This document shows, piece after piece, positions 7,559 through 16,186 of a stretch of DNA of 33,265 bases. The stretch's first letter is position 1. Every line of letters begins with the position of its first letter. The translations under genes and the position numbers were made by a program. The DNA comes from Maribrevibacterium harenarium. Lineage in GTDB: Bacteria; Pseudomonadota; Gammaproteobacteria; Pseudomonadales; Marinomonadaceae. Location of the stretch: positions 1 through 33,265 of the forward strand of contig NZ_VFRR01000009.1 of the NCBI RefSeq assembly GCF_006385675.1, written 5' to 3'. The notes below the pieces were generated by a model. That model had not been told where the DNA came from, ran no database searches, and worked only from the letters and a program-made list of their open reading frames with translations.

Positions 7559-9178
7559 TTAGGCGCCCTGTTGTTTCAACATATCAAGCGCAACGGCTTC
7601 CGCTACCTTGATGCCGTCGATACCAGCGGACAAGATACCGCCAGCGTAACCTGCGCCTTCACCGGCTGGGTACAAGCCCTTGGTGTTGAGGCTTTGGAAG
7701 CTTTCATTGTCCCGGGTAATACGGATCGGCGAAGAAGTGCGTGTTTCGATACCGGTTAAAATAGCGTCATCCCGATCAAAGCCACGGATTTTCTTACCGA
7801 ACGCGGGCAGCGCTTCACGGACGGCTTCAATAATGTAGTCCGGCAACGCATCCGCTAAGTCACAGAGCTGTATGCCCGGCTTGTAGGAAGGCTCTACTTC
7901 CCCCAACTTGGTAGAGGGCTTGCCCTTGATAAAGTCGCCAACTAGCTGAGCTGGGGCTTTGTAGTCAGAACCACCGAGTTTGTAGGCTGCGGCTTCGAGG
8001 CGCTCTTGTAATTCCACACCCGCCAAAACGCCGCCGGGGTAGTCTTGCTCTGGGTTGATGCCTACTACAATGCCGGAGTTAGCATTGCGCTCGTTACGGG
8101 AATATTGGCTCATGCCGTTGGTCACAACGCGGCCTTCTTCGGAAGTAGCGGCAACGACGGTTCCGCCAGGACACATACAGAAGCTGTAAACCGCGCGACC
8201 GTTTTTCGCATGGTGAATGAGTTTGTAATCCGCTGCACCCAGTTCTGGGTGCCCGGCGTATTTACCCAAACGTGCTTTGTCGATCAAGGACTGAGGGTGC
8301 TCGATGCGAAAACCAATGGCAAAAGGCTTAGGTTCGATGAAGACGTTTTGCTTGTTCAACATTCGGAAGGTGTCGCGGGCGCTGTGACCAAGCGCCAAAA
8401 CCACATGCTGGCTGTGTAGCTCAGAGCCATCAGCTAAACGCACACCTTGTACTTTCTGGTCATCAAGGAGCAGGTCGGTGACTTTGGATTCAAAGCGAAT
8501 TTCTCCGCCAAGGGCGATGATTTCTTCCCGCATTTTGGCCACTACGCCCGTTAGGCGGAAGGTACCAATGTGGGGTTTGCTCACATAGAGAATTTCTTCC
8601 GGCGCGCCGGCACGCACGAACTCGTTCATCACCTTACGACCGTAGAACTTGGGATCTTTCACTTGGCTGTAGAGTTTACCGTCAGAAAATAGCCCTGCTC
8701 CGCCTTCCCCGTATTGGACGTTAGATTCCGTATCCAGCTTATGGTTACGCCACAATGCCCATGTATCTTTGGTGCGTTGGCGTACGTTGCGACCACGTTC
8801 AAGCACAATCGGTTTAAATCCCATCTGGGCCAGTGTTAGCGCAGCAAACAAACCACAGGGGCCAAAGCCCACCACAATTGGGCGCTCGGTGAGGTTGGCA
8901 GGTGCTTGGGCTACCGGATGGTAATCAATATCTGGGGCTGGCTTCACGTGCACATCGTCGGCAAAACGCGCTAGAACTGCCTCGTCGTTACTCGTGGTTA
9001 GATGAATGATGTATACAAAGGTGATCTCGGTGTTTTTCTTACGGGCATCGTAGCTGCGTTTAAACACAAAGAAATCTTGTAGCGTTTCATCTACCAAATT
9101 AAGGCGCTTGATAATGGCATCACGCAATGCGCCTTCAGGGTGATCGAGGGGAAGGGAAAGTTCTGACAAACGAATCAT
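7559..9178 (-). CDS. COG2509-type FAD-dependent dehydrogenase (uncharacterised)
   Basis: A 539-residue flavoprotein. The ADP-binding Rossmann motif is VGFGPCGLFAAL near residue 100, followed by an acidic strand end (VLERG). The block NVQYGEGGAGLFSDGKLY is typical of the COG2509 family. The C-terminal FAD-binding motif is GLYPAGEGAGYAGGILSAG. The first 95 residues form a small domain preceding the flavin fold. Homologues are widespread and annotated only as NAD(P)/FAD-dependent oxidoreductase; the substrate is unknown. It is the first gene of a three-gene minus-strand unit and has a good sigma-70 promoter at 9242-9270 and an AGGACC ribosome site. Length is as expected for the family. Confidence 0.88.
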   Translation of the reverse strand: MIRLSELSLPLDHPEGALRDAIIKRLNLVDETLQDFFVFKRSYDARKKNTEITFVYIIHLTTSNDEAVLARFADDVHVKPAPDIDYHPVAQAPANLTERPIVVGFGPCGLFAALTLAQMGFKPIVLERGRNVRQRTKDTWALWRNHKLDTESNVQYGEGGAGLFSDGKLYSQVKDPKFYGRKVMNEFVRAGAPEEILYVSKPHIGTFRLTGVVAKMREEIIALGGEIRFESKVTDLLLDDQKVQGVRLADGSELHSQHVVLALGHSARDTFRMLNKQNVFIEPKPFAIGFRIEHPQSLIDKARLGKYAGHPELGAADYKLIHHAKNGRAVYSFCMCPGGTVVAATSEEGRVVTNGMSQYSRNERNANSGIVVGINPEQDYPGGVLAGVELQERLEAAAYKLGGSDYKAPAQLVGDFIKGKPSTKLGEVEPSYKPGIQLCDLADALPDYIIEAVREALPAFGKKIRGFDRDDAILTGIETRTSSPIRITRDNESFQSLNTKGLYPAGEGAGYAGGILSAGIDGIKVAEAVALDMLKQQGA

Positions 9179-9241
9179 GCAAAGGTCCTGGCCGATTGAC
9201 TCGGCAAAAGATAGTTCGGCAATAGCTGCGATAAAGCGGCT

Positions 9242-9270
9242 ATTATACGCTCAGCCGCGGATCAAGTCAG
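9242..9270 (-). promoter_or_regulatory. Sigma-70 promoter for the COG2509-SpoU-FUSC unit
   Basis: On the minus strand a -35 CTGACT (9265-9270), a 17-bp spacer and a perfect -10 TATAAT (9242-9247). The predicted transcript begins near 9235, giving a leader of about 57 nt before the ATG at 9178. Confidence 0.6.
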
Positions 9271-9352
9271 TTGCCTTCACTCGCCACCAAAGCAGTATTT
9301 CACTTAGCTTGCCAGTATTGTTAAAGTGCTCGTCCACTACAAGGAGTCCCCT

Positions 9353-9967
9353 ATGACATTTTCTATTTGGCTTTCTCTGTTCGCGGTTTGCTTACTCGGT
9401 GCCATGTCGCCGGGGCCAAGTCTGATTATGGTCACTAAGCACAGCCTCGCTGGTGGCAAGCTCAATGGCCTTGCCGCGGCTTGGTTTCATGCCTTTGGTA
9501 TCGGGGTATATGCCACTATCTCGATGCTGGGGCTGGCGGTGATTTTCCATAACTTGCCGTGGCTGTTTTATTTGATCAGTTATGCTGGGGCAGCTTACTT
9601 GCTGTATCTGGGCTTCAATGCCCTACGCTCAAAAGGGGGAATTGCAGCGAAGCTTAGCGCCGGTGAACGGGTGAGTGTTTGGCAATCTGCCAAAGAAGGG
9701 CTGCTGATCTCGCTGTTAAGCCCAAAGATCGCCCTTTTCTTTACCGCATTATTCAGTCCGTTTGTAGCCTCTGTCACCACGTTAGATGGCAAGATTTTGA
9801 TGGTTGCTACGCCGTTAATCGTAGATGGCTTGTGGTACACCCTGATCACGCTCATGCTGTCGAATCAGAAGCTACTAGACAAGCTGCGTCAAAAAGCGGT
9901 GCTGATTGATCGCCTATCTGGCCTAATTTTGATTGCCCTCGCCGGTAAAATCGTGCTCTCGGCCTGA
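9353..9967 (+). CDS. LysE/RhtB family amino-acid exporter
   Basis: A 204-residue inner-membrane exporter of amino acids or their analogues. Family signature GAMSPGPSLIMVTKHSLAGG at about residues 17-36, then six predicted membrane helices and a conserved LLSPKIALFF block. The start at 9353 is fixed by AAGGAG at 9341-9346; the in-frame GTG at 9326 lies upstream of that site and is rejected. Substrate (threonine, homoserine, lysine or other) cannot be decided from sequence. It is monocistronic in appearance: the next gene has its own promoter beginning at its stop codon. Confidence 0.88.
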   Translation: MTFSIWLSLFAVCLLGAMSPGPSLIMVTKHSLAGGKLNGLAAAWFHAFGIGVYATISMLGLAVIFHNLPWLFYLISYAGAAYLLYLGFNALRSKGGIAAKLSAGERVSVWQSAKEGLLISLLSPKIALFFTALFSPFVASVTTLDGKILMVATPLIVDGLWYTLITLMLSNQKLLDKLRQKAVLIDRLSGLILIALAGKIVLSA

Positions 9968-9972
9968 TTCCT

Positions 9973-10000
9973 TTGCCGATATGCCGGAGGCAGGTACAAT
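9973..10000 (+). promoter_or_regulatory. Sigma-70 promoter for rlmE
   Basis: TTGCCG (9973-9978), 16-bp spacer, TACAAT (9995-10000). The predicted start near 10007 gives a leader of about 25 nt before the rlmE ATG. It begins just after the LysE-family stop codon. Confidence 0.5.
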
Positions 10001-10031
10001 GGCATTTTTCGTTAATTGGTAAAGCATTCCT

Positions 10032-10652
10032 ATGGCCCGTTCCAAAAGCAGCAACCGTTGGCTCGATGAGCACGTCAACGACCCCTTCGTGAAAAAAGCC
10101 CAAGTGGACGGCTATCGCTCTCGGGCGAGCTATAAATTGCTCGCCCTGAATGACAAAGACAAGCTGATCAAACCCGGCAACTTAGTGTTAGACCTCGGCT
10201 CAGCCCCCGGTGGATGGTCTCAAGTCGCCTCCAAACTTGTCGGTGAAAAAGGCAAAGTGATCGCCTCTGACATTCTGCCAATGGACTCCATCGCCGGCGT
10301 GGAATTTATCCAAGGTGACTTTACCGAACAGGACGTGTTCGACCTAATCATGGCAGCGGTAGATGGCGCGCCGGTGGATGTGGTGATTTCCGATATGGCG
10401 CCGAATATGAGCGGTGTCTCGGCCATTGACCAAGCTGCGTCCATGTATTTAGTGGAACTGGCCTTAGATATGGCGGTACAAACACTGAAGCCGAAAGGAC
10501 TGTTTGCGGTAAAAGTCTTCCAAGGGGAAGGCTACGAAGAGTTTGTGAAACAGGTGCGCCCCCATTTTGATAGCGTGGTAGTACGCAAACCTGATGCCTC
10601 CCGGGCCCGCTCGCGGGAAGTTTATCTGGTGGCGAAAGGGTTTAAGGGCTAA
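10032..10652 (+). CDS. rlmE: 23S rRNA (uridine 2552-2'-O)-methyltransferase RlmE
   Basis: A 206-residue FtsJ/RrmJ enzyme that methylates U2552 in the A-loop of 23S rRNA on the assembled 50S subunit. The catalytic K-D-K-E tetrad is present: K35 (RASYKLL), D121 (VISDMAPN), K161 (FAVKVFQG) and E196 (SREVYLV). The SAM-binding loop is [13 protein letters not shown]. Family length is normal. In many gammaproteobacteria rlmE precedes ftsH; here gmk follows instead, so the ftsH linkage is broken in this genome segment. Confidence 0.97.
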   Translation: MARSKSSNRWLDEHVNDPFVKKAQVDGYRSRASYKLLALNDKDKLIKPGNLVLDLGSAPGGWSQVASKLVGEKGKVIASDILPMDSIAGVEFIQGDFTEQDVFDLIMAAVDGAPVDVVISDMAPNMSGVSAIDQAASMYLVELALDMAVQTLKPKGLFAVKVFQGEGYEEFVKQVRPHFDSVVVRKPDASRARSREVYLVAKGFKG

Positions 10653-10689
10653 CCACTACGCCCTCCTTGCTTCCGCGCTTGGCTAGCTG

Positions 10690-10698
10690 TGCTATAGT
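10690..10698 (+). promoter_or_regulatory. Extended -10 promoter for the gmk operon
   Basis: TGC followed by TATAGT (10693-10698) matches an extended -10 element; no good -35 lies at the usual distance. The transcript would start near 10705, about 32 nt before gmk. Confidence 0.5.
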
Positions 10699-10736
10699 CA
10701 CTTTTCATCCGTCAAACATCACAACTACGGGATATC

Positions 10737-11375
10737 ATGAACTCACATAAAGGCAATCTATTCATCCTTTCTGCGCCTTCTGGAGCAGGCAAATCGACGC
10801 TTTATAAAGCTCTACTTAAGGCTGACCCACAGGTGCGCATTTCTGTTTCTCACACGACCCGTGCTCCCCGTGCCGGTGAAGAACATGGTCGTGAGTACTT
10901 CTTTGTCGATGTGGATACCTTTTTAGATATGATTGCCGAGGACGCTTTCTTCGAACATGCCCAAGTGTTTGATAACTACTACGGCACGTCGAAACAGGCG
11001 ATTTTCGATATGCTCGACCAAGGTTTGGATGTGATTCTGGAAATTGATTGGCAGGGTGCTCGCCAGGTGCGCCAGCTATACCCAGAAGCCATCGGCGTCT
11101 TTATCTTGCCTCCCTCTCTTGGCGCATTGCAGGAACGCTTAGATGGTCGCGGCACCGACAGCCAAGAGGTCATTGAACGCCGCATGGCGAAAGCCGTAAG
11201 CGAGATGTCCCACTACGATGAGTATGACTTTGTGGTCATCAACGATAATTTCGACACGGCCTTTGCTCAATTACAGTCGATCTTTAGCGCTATGCGTACA
11301 AGACGCGGCATAATCCAGCAAATTCATGGTGATTTACTGAATGATCTCTTGTCAGCACAAGAAGGCGTTCAGTAA
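10737..11375 (+). CDS. gmk: Guanylate kinase
   Basis: A 212-residue kinase converting GMP to GDP with ATP. The P-loop APSGAGKST is at 13-21, followed by the GMP-binding region [21 protein letters not shown] and the [10 protein letters not shown] block. Cytosolic. It is the first gene of gmk-rpoZ-spoT-ridA, an order that links GTP supply to the (p)ppGpp hydrolase/synthetase; guanylate kinase is inhibited by (p)ppGpp in some bacteria, though this is less clear in Proteobacteria. Normal length, no oddities. Confidence 0.98.
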   Translation: MNSHKGNLFILSAPSGAGKSTLYKALLKADPQVRISVSHTTRAPRAGEEHGREYFFVDVDTFLDMIAEDAFFEHAQVFDNYYGTSKQAIFDMLDQGLDVILEIDWQGARQVRQLYPEAIGVFILPPSLGALQERLDGRGTDSQEVIERRMAKAVSEMSHYDEYDFVVINDNFDTAFAQLQSIFSAMRTRRGIIQQIHGDLLNDLLSAQEGVQ

Positions 11376-11417
11376 AATCGCAGGTTGCAAATTTGCATTT
11401 ACCCCGAAGAGGTTAAG

Positions 11418-11639
11418 ATGGCTCGAGTAACAGTAGAAGATTGTTTAGAAAACGTAGACAACCGTTTTCAACTAGTAATGGTTGCCGCTAAACGCGCACG
11501 TCAATTAGCAACCGGTGGCGAAGATGCCAAAGTGCCAGAAGAAGGCGACAAAGCAACCGTAATCGCGTTGCGTGAAATCGCAGAAAACCTGATCAATGCC
11601 GATAACGTTGATAAGCAACGCCGCATTCAGGAGTACTAA
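11418..11639 (+). CDS. rpoZ: DNA-directed RNA polymerase omega subunit
   Basis: A 73-residue omega subunit, which helps fold and hold the beta-prime subunit and forms part of one ppGpp site on RNA polymerase. The start [20 protein letters not shown] is preceded by GAAGAGG; an upstream in-frame ATG (11385) is rejected because the family begins with this MARVTVEDC block and the Shine-Dalgarno points to 11418. The ppGpp site 1 determinant (the N-terminal MARVTV) is intact. It lies 42 bp after gmk and 64 bp before spoT. Confidence 0.98.
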   Translation: MARVTVEDCLENVDNRFQLVMVAAKRARQLATGGEDAKVPEEGDKATVIALREIAENLINADNVDKQRRIQEY

Positions 11640-11703
11640 TATCGATGGTCGCGTGTGTTGTTCCTAATGCGTCTGTCACCTTGATATTTGCGTGAGGTGG
11701 CAC

Positions 11704-13818
11704 ATGTCGACCATTGAAAGTCTGGCCAAGACGGTCAGCCAGTATCTGCCCTACGAAGAAGTTGCCAAAGTTAAGCGCGCTTATTACTACGCTGAACAAG
11801 CCCACGATGGGCAAAAGCGTAAAAGCGGTGAGCACTACATCACTCACCCATTAGCTGCCGCAGAAATATTGGCAGATATCCGCATGGATGCGGATGGCCT
11901 CGCTGCCGCCCTACTCCATGACGTGATCGAAGACACGGGGATTTCCCGGGAAGCCCTTGCTGAGCAATTTGGCGAACAAGTGGCGAAATTGGTCGACGGC
12001 GTCAGTAAGCTGACCCATTTGGAATTTAATAGCCAACTGGAGAAGCAAGCCCATAATTTCCAAAAAATGGCCATGGCTATGGCCGATGACATTCGTGTCA
12101 TCATGGTGAAACTAGCCGACCGGCTGCACAATATGCGCACGCTGGACTCTATGCCCGGCCACAAAAAGCGCCGTATTGCGAGAGAAACCCTCGATATCTA
12201 TGCTCCGATTGCTAACCGCCTCGGTATGTACAATATGCGGGTGGATTTGGAGACTCTAGCCTTTGAAGCCTATTATCCGATGCGTTCGCGCATGCTGCAA
12301 AAAGCAATTAATAAGCGCTATGGTCAGCGGGTCAAAGCGATTCAAAAGCTCGAAGATTACATCCGCTCTGAGCTAGCGGCGGATTATCTTGAGGCTAAAA
12401 TTAGCGTCCGTGAAAAGCATCTCTTCAGCATCTATCACAAGATGAAGAAGAAGAAAAAAGAATTAGAAGAAGTCATGGATGTGCTCGGGGTGCGCATTGT
12501 CACCGACAAACATGATAGCTGCTATCGTATTCTTGGCGTCATCCACGCCCTCTTCAAACCGATCGAGGGGCGCTTTAAAGACTACATTGCCGTTCCCAAA
12601 TCGAACGGCTATCAGTCCCTACACACTACGGTAATGGGCAGTAACGGCCTACCACTGGAAGTCCAAATCCGCACCGAAGAAATGGATACGGTGGCCAACA
12701 ATGGTATCGCTGCTCACTGGGCCTATAAGGCATCCGGTAAAGATGCCCAAGTAACCAACCATGATCGTGCGACAAAATGGGTCAAAAGCCTGCTCGAAAT
12801 ACAGGAAAAAGCCCATAACCCGATGGAGTTCGTCGATACAGTTAAAGGCGACCTGTTCCCCGACGAGGTTTATGTCTTCACTCCGAAAGGGGAGATTATT
12901 GAGCTACCATCAGGCTCCACAGCGGTGGACTTTGCCTATGGCGTCCACACCGAGATTGGCAATACCTGTATTTCCTGTCGTATTAATCGCCGTTTAGCAC
13001 CGCTTAGCACCCAGTTAGAAAGCGGTCAAACCGTAGAGATCATTACCGCCAAGTCCGCTCAACCCAATGTGGCTTGGCTCAGCTTCGCGATCACCGGTAA
13101 AGCGCGCAGCAACATTCGCCATTATCTGAAATCGAAGCAACGTGAAAGCGCTATTTCGATTGGCTACCGTTTGCTGACTCGCTCGTTAAATGCCTACCGT
13201 TCGAATATCGAAGAGTTAACACCAGAACAGATTGAGCAGGTATTGCAACATTATCAGCTCGAATCTTTGGACGACTTGCTCGAATCCATCGGTAAGGGTC
13301 GCCACGTGGGCTACCTAGTCGCGCGCCAGCTGTTCCCGAATTTTAATGAAGAAGAAATGATCACCCCGAAATCGTTCAAGGTGAATGGTTCTGAAGGTAT
13401 GCTCATTTCCTATGCTAAGTGTTGTTCGCCGATCCCAGGTGACCCAATCGTCGGTTATGTGCAGGTGGACAAGGGGATTATTATCCACCACCAAGGCTGC
13501 CCCAACGTGCAGGAATACCTCTCCAGTCCGGAAAACTACATCCGTATGACATGGAGTAAGGAAATCGAAGAAGAGCTCACAGTAAGCCTCATCGTCACCT
13601 ATACCAACGAGCGCGGTGCGGTGGCACAAATCGCTAGCTCCATCACAGATACCGATTTCCAAGTATCTAACTTAGATATTATTGAACGGGGCAAAATTTC
13701 CCGTCTGCGTTTGAATATCACTATTTCCAGTCGAGTCGGACTGGCCGACGTCATGCGTCGTATTAAGGCTGTTCGATGTGTCGAGAAAGTTTCCCGCGAA
13801 ACCATCGTTGGACGCTAA
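11704..13818 (+). CDS. spoT: Bifunctional (p)ppGpp hydrolase/synthetase SpoT
   Basis: A 704-residue RSH enzyme. The N-terminal hydrolase domain has H72-D73 in LLHDVIEDT and KLADRLHNMRTL with D139, so hydrolysis should be active. The synthetase domain follows, with the RFKD motif at 290-293 (the RxKD type of bifunctional enzymes rather than the ExDD of RelA) and NGYQSLHTTV. Then come TGS (DEVYVFTPKGEIIELPSG), the helical and zinc-finger regions, and a C-terminal ACT domain (VSLIVTYTNERGAVAQIAS). Start at 11704, after GTGAGGTGG; the ORF can extend to a GTG at 11692. The order gmk-rpoZ-spoT is conserved; the trmH that follows in E. coli is absent and ridA follows, as in pseudomonads. Confidence 0.97.
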   Translation: MSTIESLAKTVSQYLPYEEVAKVKRAYYYAEQAHDGQKRKSGEHYITHPLAAAEILADIRMDADGLAAALLHDVIEDTGISREALAEQFGEQVAKLVDGVSKLTHLEFNSQLEKQAHNFQKMAMAMADDIRVIMVKLADRLHNMRTLDSMPGHKKRRIARETLDIYAPIANRLGMYNMRVDLETLAFEAYYPMRSRMLQKAINKRYGQRVKAIQKLEDYIRSELAADYLEAKISVREKHLFSIYHKMKKKKKELEEVMDVLGVRIVTDKHDSCYRILGVIHALFKPIEGRFKDYIAVPKSNGYQSLHTTVMGSNGLPLEVQIRTEEMDTVANNGIAAHWAYKASGKDAQVTNHDRATKWVKSLLEIQEKAHNPMEFVDTVKGDLFPDEVYVFTPKGEIIELPSGSTAVDFAYGVHTEIGNTCISCRINRRLAPLSTQLESGQTVEIITAKSAQPNVAWLSFAITGKARSNIRHYLKSKQRESAISIGYRLLTRSLNAYRSNIEELTPEQIEQVLQHYQLESLDDLLESIGKGRHVGYLVARQLFPNFNEEEMITPKSFKVNGSEGMLISYAKCCSPIPGDPIVGYVQVDKGIIIHHQGCPNVQEYLSSPENYIRMTWSKEIEEELTVSLIVTYTNERGAVAQIASSITDTDFQVSNLDIIERGKISRLRLNITISSRVGLADVMRRIKAVRCVEKVSRETIVGR

Positions 13819-13858
13819 ACTTCGACAACGTTTTTTACTTAACTCATAGGATAACAAG

Positions 13859-14245
13859 ATGGCTAAGCAAGTAATTTTTACGGAAAACGCCCCTAAAGCA
13901 ATCGGCCCTTATTCTCAGGCGGTACGCGCTGGTAACACTGTGTACCTTTCTGGCCAAATTCCACTGGTGCCAGAAACCATGGAAATCATCAGCGATGACG
14001 TAGTGGAGCAAACCACTCAGGTTTTCAAAAACCTACAAGCCGTGTGTGAAGCCGCTGGCGGTTCTTTGAAAGACATCGTTAAACTGAACATCTACATGAC
14101 TGACCTTGGTAACTTTGGTGCGGTCAACGAAGTTATGATGCAATTTTTCGAGCAACCTTACCCAGCTCGCGCAGCGCTAGGTGTACGCGCTCTGCCGAAA
14201 AATGTTGCTGTTGAAATCGAAGGTGTGATGGTATTGGAAGACTAA
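13859..14245 (+). CDS. ridA: RidA enamine/imine deaminase
   Basis: A 128-residue trimeric RidA/YjgF protein that hydrolyses reactive 2-aminoacrylate and similar enamines made by PLP enzymes. Seen: the conserved [14 protein letters not shown], and [22 protein letters not shown] split over the C-terminal third, with the key arginine in YPAR. It lies 40 bp after spoT with AGGATAACAAG before the ATG, so it is probably the last gene of the gmk operon. A strong bidirectional terminator follows. Confidence 0.96.
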   Translation: MAKQVIFTENAPKAIGPYSQAVRAGNTVYLSGQIPLVPETMEIISDDVVEQTTQVFKNLQAVCEAAGGSLKDIVKLNIYMTDLGNFGAVNEVMMQFFEQPYPARAALGVRALPKNVAVEIEGVMVLED

Positions 14246-14270
14246 TTCCAAGTCGCACAATATTCACTAA

Positions 14271-14296
14271 AAAGGGCTCGTTTGAGCCCTTTTTTT
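14271..14296. terminator. Bidirectional rho-independent terminator
   Basis: AAAGGGCTC, loop GTTT, GAGCCCTTT, then T residues to 14296. The flanking A-run makes it work on the minus strand too, which suits the convergent ridA and SDR genes. Confidence 0.92.
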
Positions 14297-14310
14297 GCGT
14301 TTTTAGCCTC

Positions 14311-15156
14311 TTAATTGCGCACTTTAGCCGCTAGATACTCGGCGGTTAGTTGGCGATAACCTTCCCGATAGCTGGAATAAGTAGGCTGCCACCCTAACGA
14401 TGCTAAGAGCTGTCCACGGATGCGTTTACCTTGGTCGGCTGCTACCACATCATGCTGCAGCACCGGCGCACCAATCTGCTCAGCAATGTACTTACGCACT
14501 TGCCACAAAGGAGCTGGCTCCTCATCGGTGGCGATACACATGGGTGGCAAAGTTGCTCCAGATAAAGCCTGCTGTCCCAATAGCATCAGCGCCGATACCA
14601 CATCGTCTCGGTGAGTACGATTGCTCCAGCGATTCTCCCCCCATGGGTTACCCGCGTGAACCTGCTCGATTAAGCGATAGCGTCCCGGTCCATAAATGCC
14701 AGTACAACGTAGCGCTAAAGACGGCAAGTGAGCATGCAGGAGTTGCTCAGTAGCCAATAGCACCTTGGCGGTCTCTGAGTCCGGCTCTGCCACCGTAAAC
14801 TCATCAATCTCTTGCGTTTCGTCGCGATAAACGCTGGTGCTGGAGACGAAGATGACAAATGGCAAGCGCTTGCGCCCCTGATAGGCACGAATCAGCGCTT
14901 GAGCGCCTTCGAGATACGCTTGTTGGTAAGCCTCTACCGAACGGCCACTGGGGGTCAGAATCAGATAGATTAAATCAACCTCAGGCCACACTTGGACATC
15001 GTGGTGACGCAAGTCGCCAGTGATTCCTGTTACTCCTTCAGGGAACTCGATGCCACCGCGACGCATGGCAAAGACTTGCTGGCCATCCTGTTGCCATGCT
15101 TGCGCTACCGGGGCTCCGATATCACCGCAGCCTGCTACTAAGATGGAATAGGTCAT
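14311..15156 (-). CDS. NAD-dependent epimerase/dehydratase family protein (YeeZ-like SDR)
   Basis: A 281-residue atypical extended short-chain dehydrogenase. N-terminal NAD(P)-binding loop GCGDIGAPVA (residues 10-19), VSSTSVY around 105 in place of the catalytic serine region, RCTGIYGPGRY at about 150, and NRTHRDDVV. The usual YxxxK is not clear; the region after VYRDE reads differently, as in other YeeZ-like proteins. Substrate unknown. It converges on ridA and shares its terminator, and is divergent from oxyR with about 100 bp between them, so OxyR control is possible but not shown. Confidence 0.85.
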   Translation of the reverse strand: MTYSILVAGCGDIGAPVAQAWQQDGQQVFAMRRGGIEFPEGVTGITGDLRHHDVQVWPEVDLIYLILTPSGRSVEAYQQAYLEGAQALIRAYQGRKRLPFVIFVSSTSVYRDETQEIDEFTVAEPDSETAKVLLATEQLLHAHLPSLALRCTGIYGPGRYRLIEQVHAGNPWGENRWSNRTHRDDVVSALMLLGQQALSGATLPPMCIATDEEPAPLWQVRKYIAEQIGAPVLQHDVVAADQGKRIRGQLLASLGWQPTYSSYREGYRQLTAEYLAAKVRN

Positions 15157-15257
15157 GATTACTCCCTAATGACAAACATCGCATAAATCGTAATTGGAAA
15201 GACACTTTATCAGATTATGTATTATCATAGCCATAAACAATCAATGGAGTGCTGCTC

Positions 15258-16163
15258 ATGACGTTGACCGAACTGAAATACATCGTAATGCTGGCGGAAG
15301 AAAAACACTTTGGCCGCGCGGCTGAGCGTTGTTTTGTCTCCCAACCGACACTTAGCGTTGCCGTGAAAAAGCTCGAAGAGGAATTAGGAGCCGCCATTTT
15401 TGAGCGAAGTAAAAGCTCGGTCTATATCACGCCGGTGGGCGAGCAAATTATTACCCAAGCCCGCAAGGTGCTTGAGCAAGCCAATATGATCAAAGAGCTG
15501 GCTTCTTCTGGTCAGAACCAGATGAAAGGCCCTCTCAAAGTCGGCGCAATTTTCACCATCGCACCCTACCTATTCCCCCATTTGATTCCAAAATTGAAAA
15601 AACGAGCCCAAGGCATGCCTCTCTCAATAGAAGAAGATCTGACCGAGCACCTGCGCCCCAAACTGCGCAACGGGGAACTGGACGCTATCGTCATTGCTCT
15701 GCCCTTTCGTGAGCCCGATGTGGTGACTCAACCCATCTACGAAGAAGAATTTGTGGTGCTGATGCCGAAAGACCACCCTTGGACCGAGCTGAGTCATATT
15801 CACACGTCTCAGCTCACCACCGACAACTTGTTGCTACTGGGCAAGGGCCATTGTTTTAGTGACCAAGTGTTAGAAGCTTGCCCTATCGTCGGTGAAGCCG
15901 AGCTTGAACAAGGGCGCACTATCGTCAATGGCAGTTCTTTGGAAACCATTCGCTACATGGTGTCCTCCGGTTTAGGGGTCACAGTGCTTCCTAAATCCGC
16001 TGCCACCAATATTGACCACGAAATTTTAGAAGTGCGCCCATTTGCGGCCCCAGTGCCGAAACGGGTCGTAGCATTGGCATGGCGGGCGAGTTTCCCACGC
16101 CCACGGGCGATTGAGGCCTTGAGTCAGTCTATCCGTGATGCCAGTGAAGCGCTGAACCTATAA
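15258..16163 (+). CDS. oxyR: Hydrogen peroxide-sensing LysR-type regulator OxyR
   Basis: A 301-residue LysR protein. The HTH (LAEEKHFGRAAERCFVSQPT) begins near residue 12. The redox pair is exactly conserved: C199 and C208 in GHCFSDQVLEACP, the same numbering as E. coli OxyR, which forms a disulfide on peroxide exposure and switches on catalase/peroxidase genes. The start at 15258 has GGAG at 15246-15249 with 8-nt spacing; an in-frame GTG at 15249 overlaps that site and is rejected. recG follows after 23 bp. The oxyR-recG pairing is known from Pseudomonas, so peroxide sensing and DNA repair are cotranscribed here by inference. Confidence 0.97.
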   Translation: MTLTELKYIVMLAEEKHFGRAAERCFVSQPTLSVAVKKLEEELGAAIFERSKSSVYITPVGEQIITQARKVLEQANMIKELASSGQNQMKGPLKVGAIFTIAPYLFPHLIPKLKKRAQGMPLSIEEDLTEHLRPKLRNGELDAIVIALPFREPDVVTQPIYEEEFVVLMPKDHPWTELSHIHTSQLTTDNLLLLGKGHCFSDQVLEACPIVGEAELEQGRTIVNGSSLETIRYMVSSGLGVTVLPKSAATNIDHEILEVRPFAAPVPKRVVALAWRASFPRPRAIEALSQSIRDASEALNL

Positions 16164-16186
16164 CCTAAAGCTGGCAGGGGGAAAGA

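Noticed and set aside
8045..8419. 124-codon plus-strand ORF inside the COG2509 gene
   Set aside because: Antisense shadow with no recognisable motif, signal peptide or ribosome site; the minus-strand gene has clear FAD motifs here.
15181..15250. OxyR autoregulatory site and promoter between the SDR gene and oxyR
   Set aside because: TTGGAA with TATGTA at 16 bp and some ATAG-like quarters are present, but the matches were too weak to call a promoter or an OxyR tetramer site.
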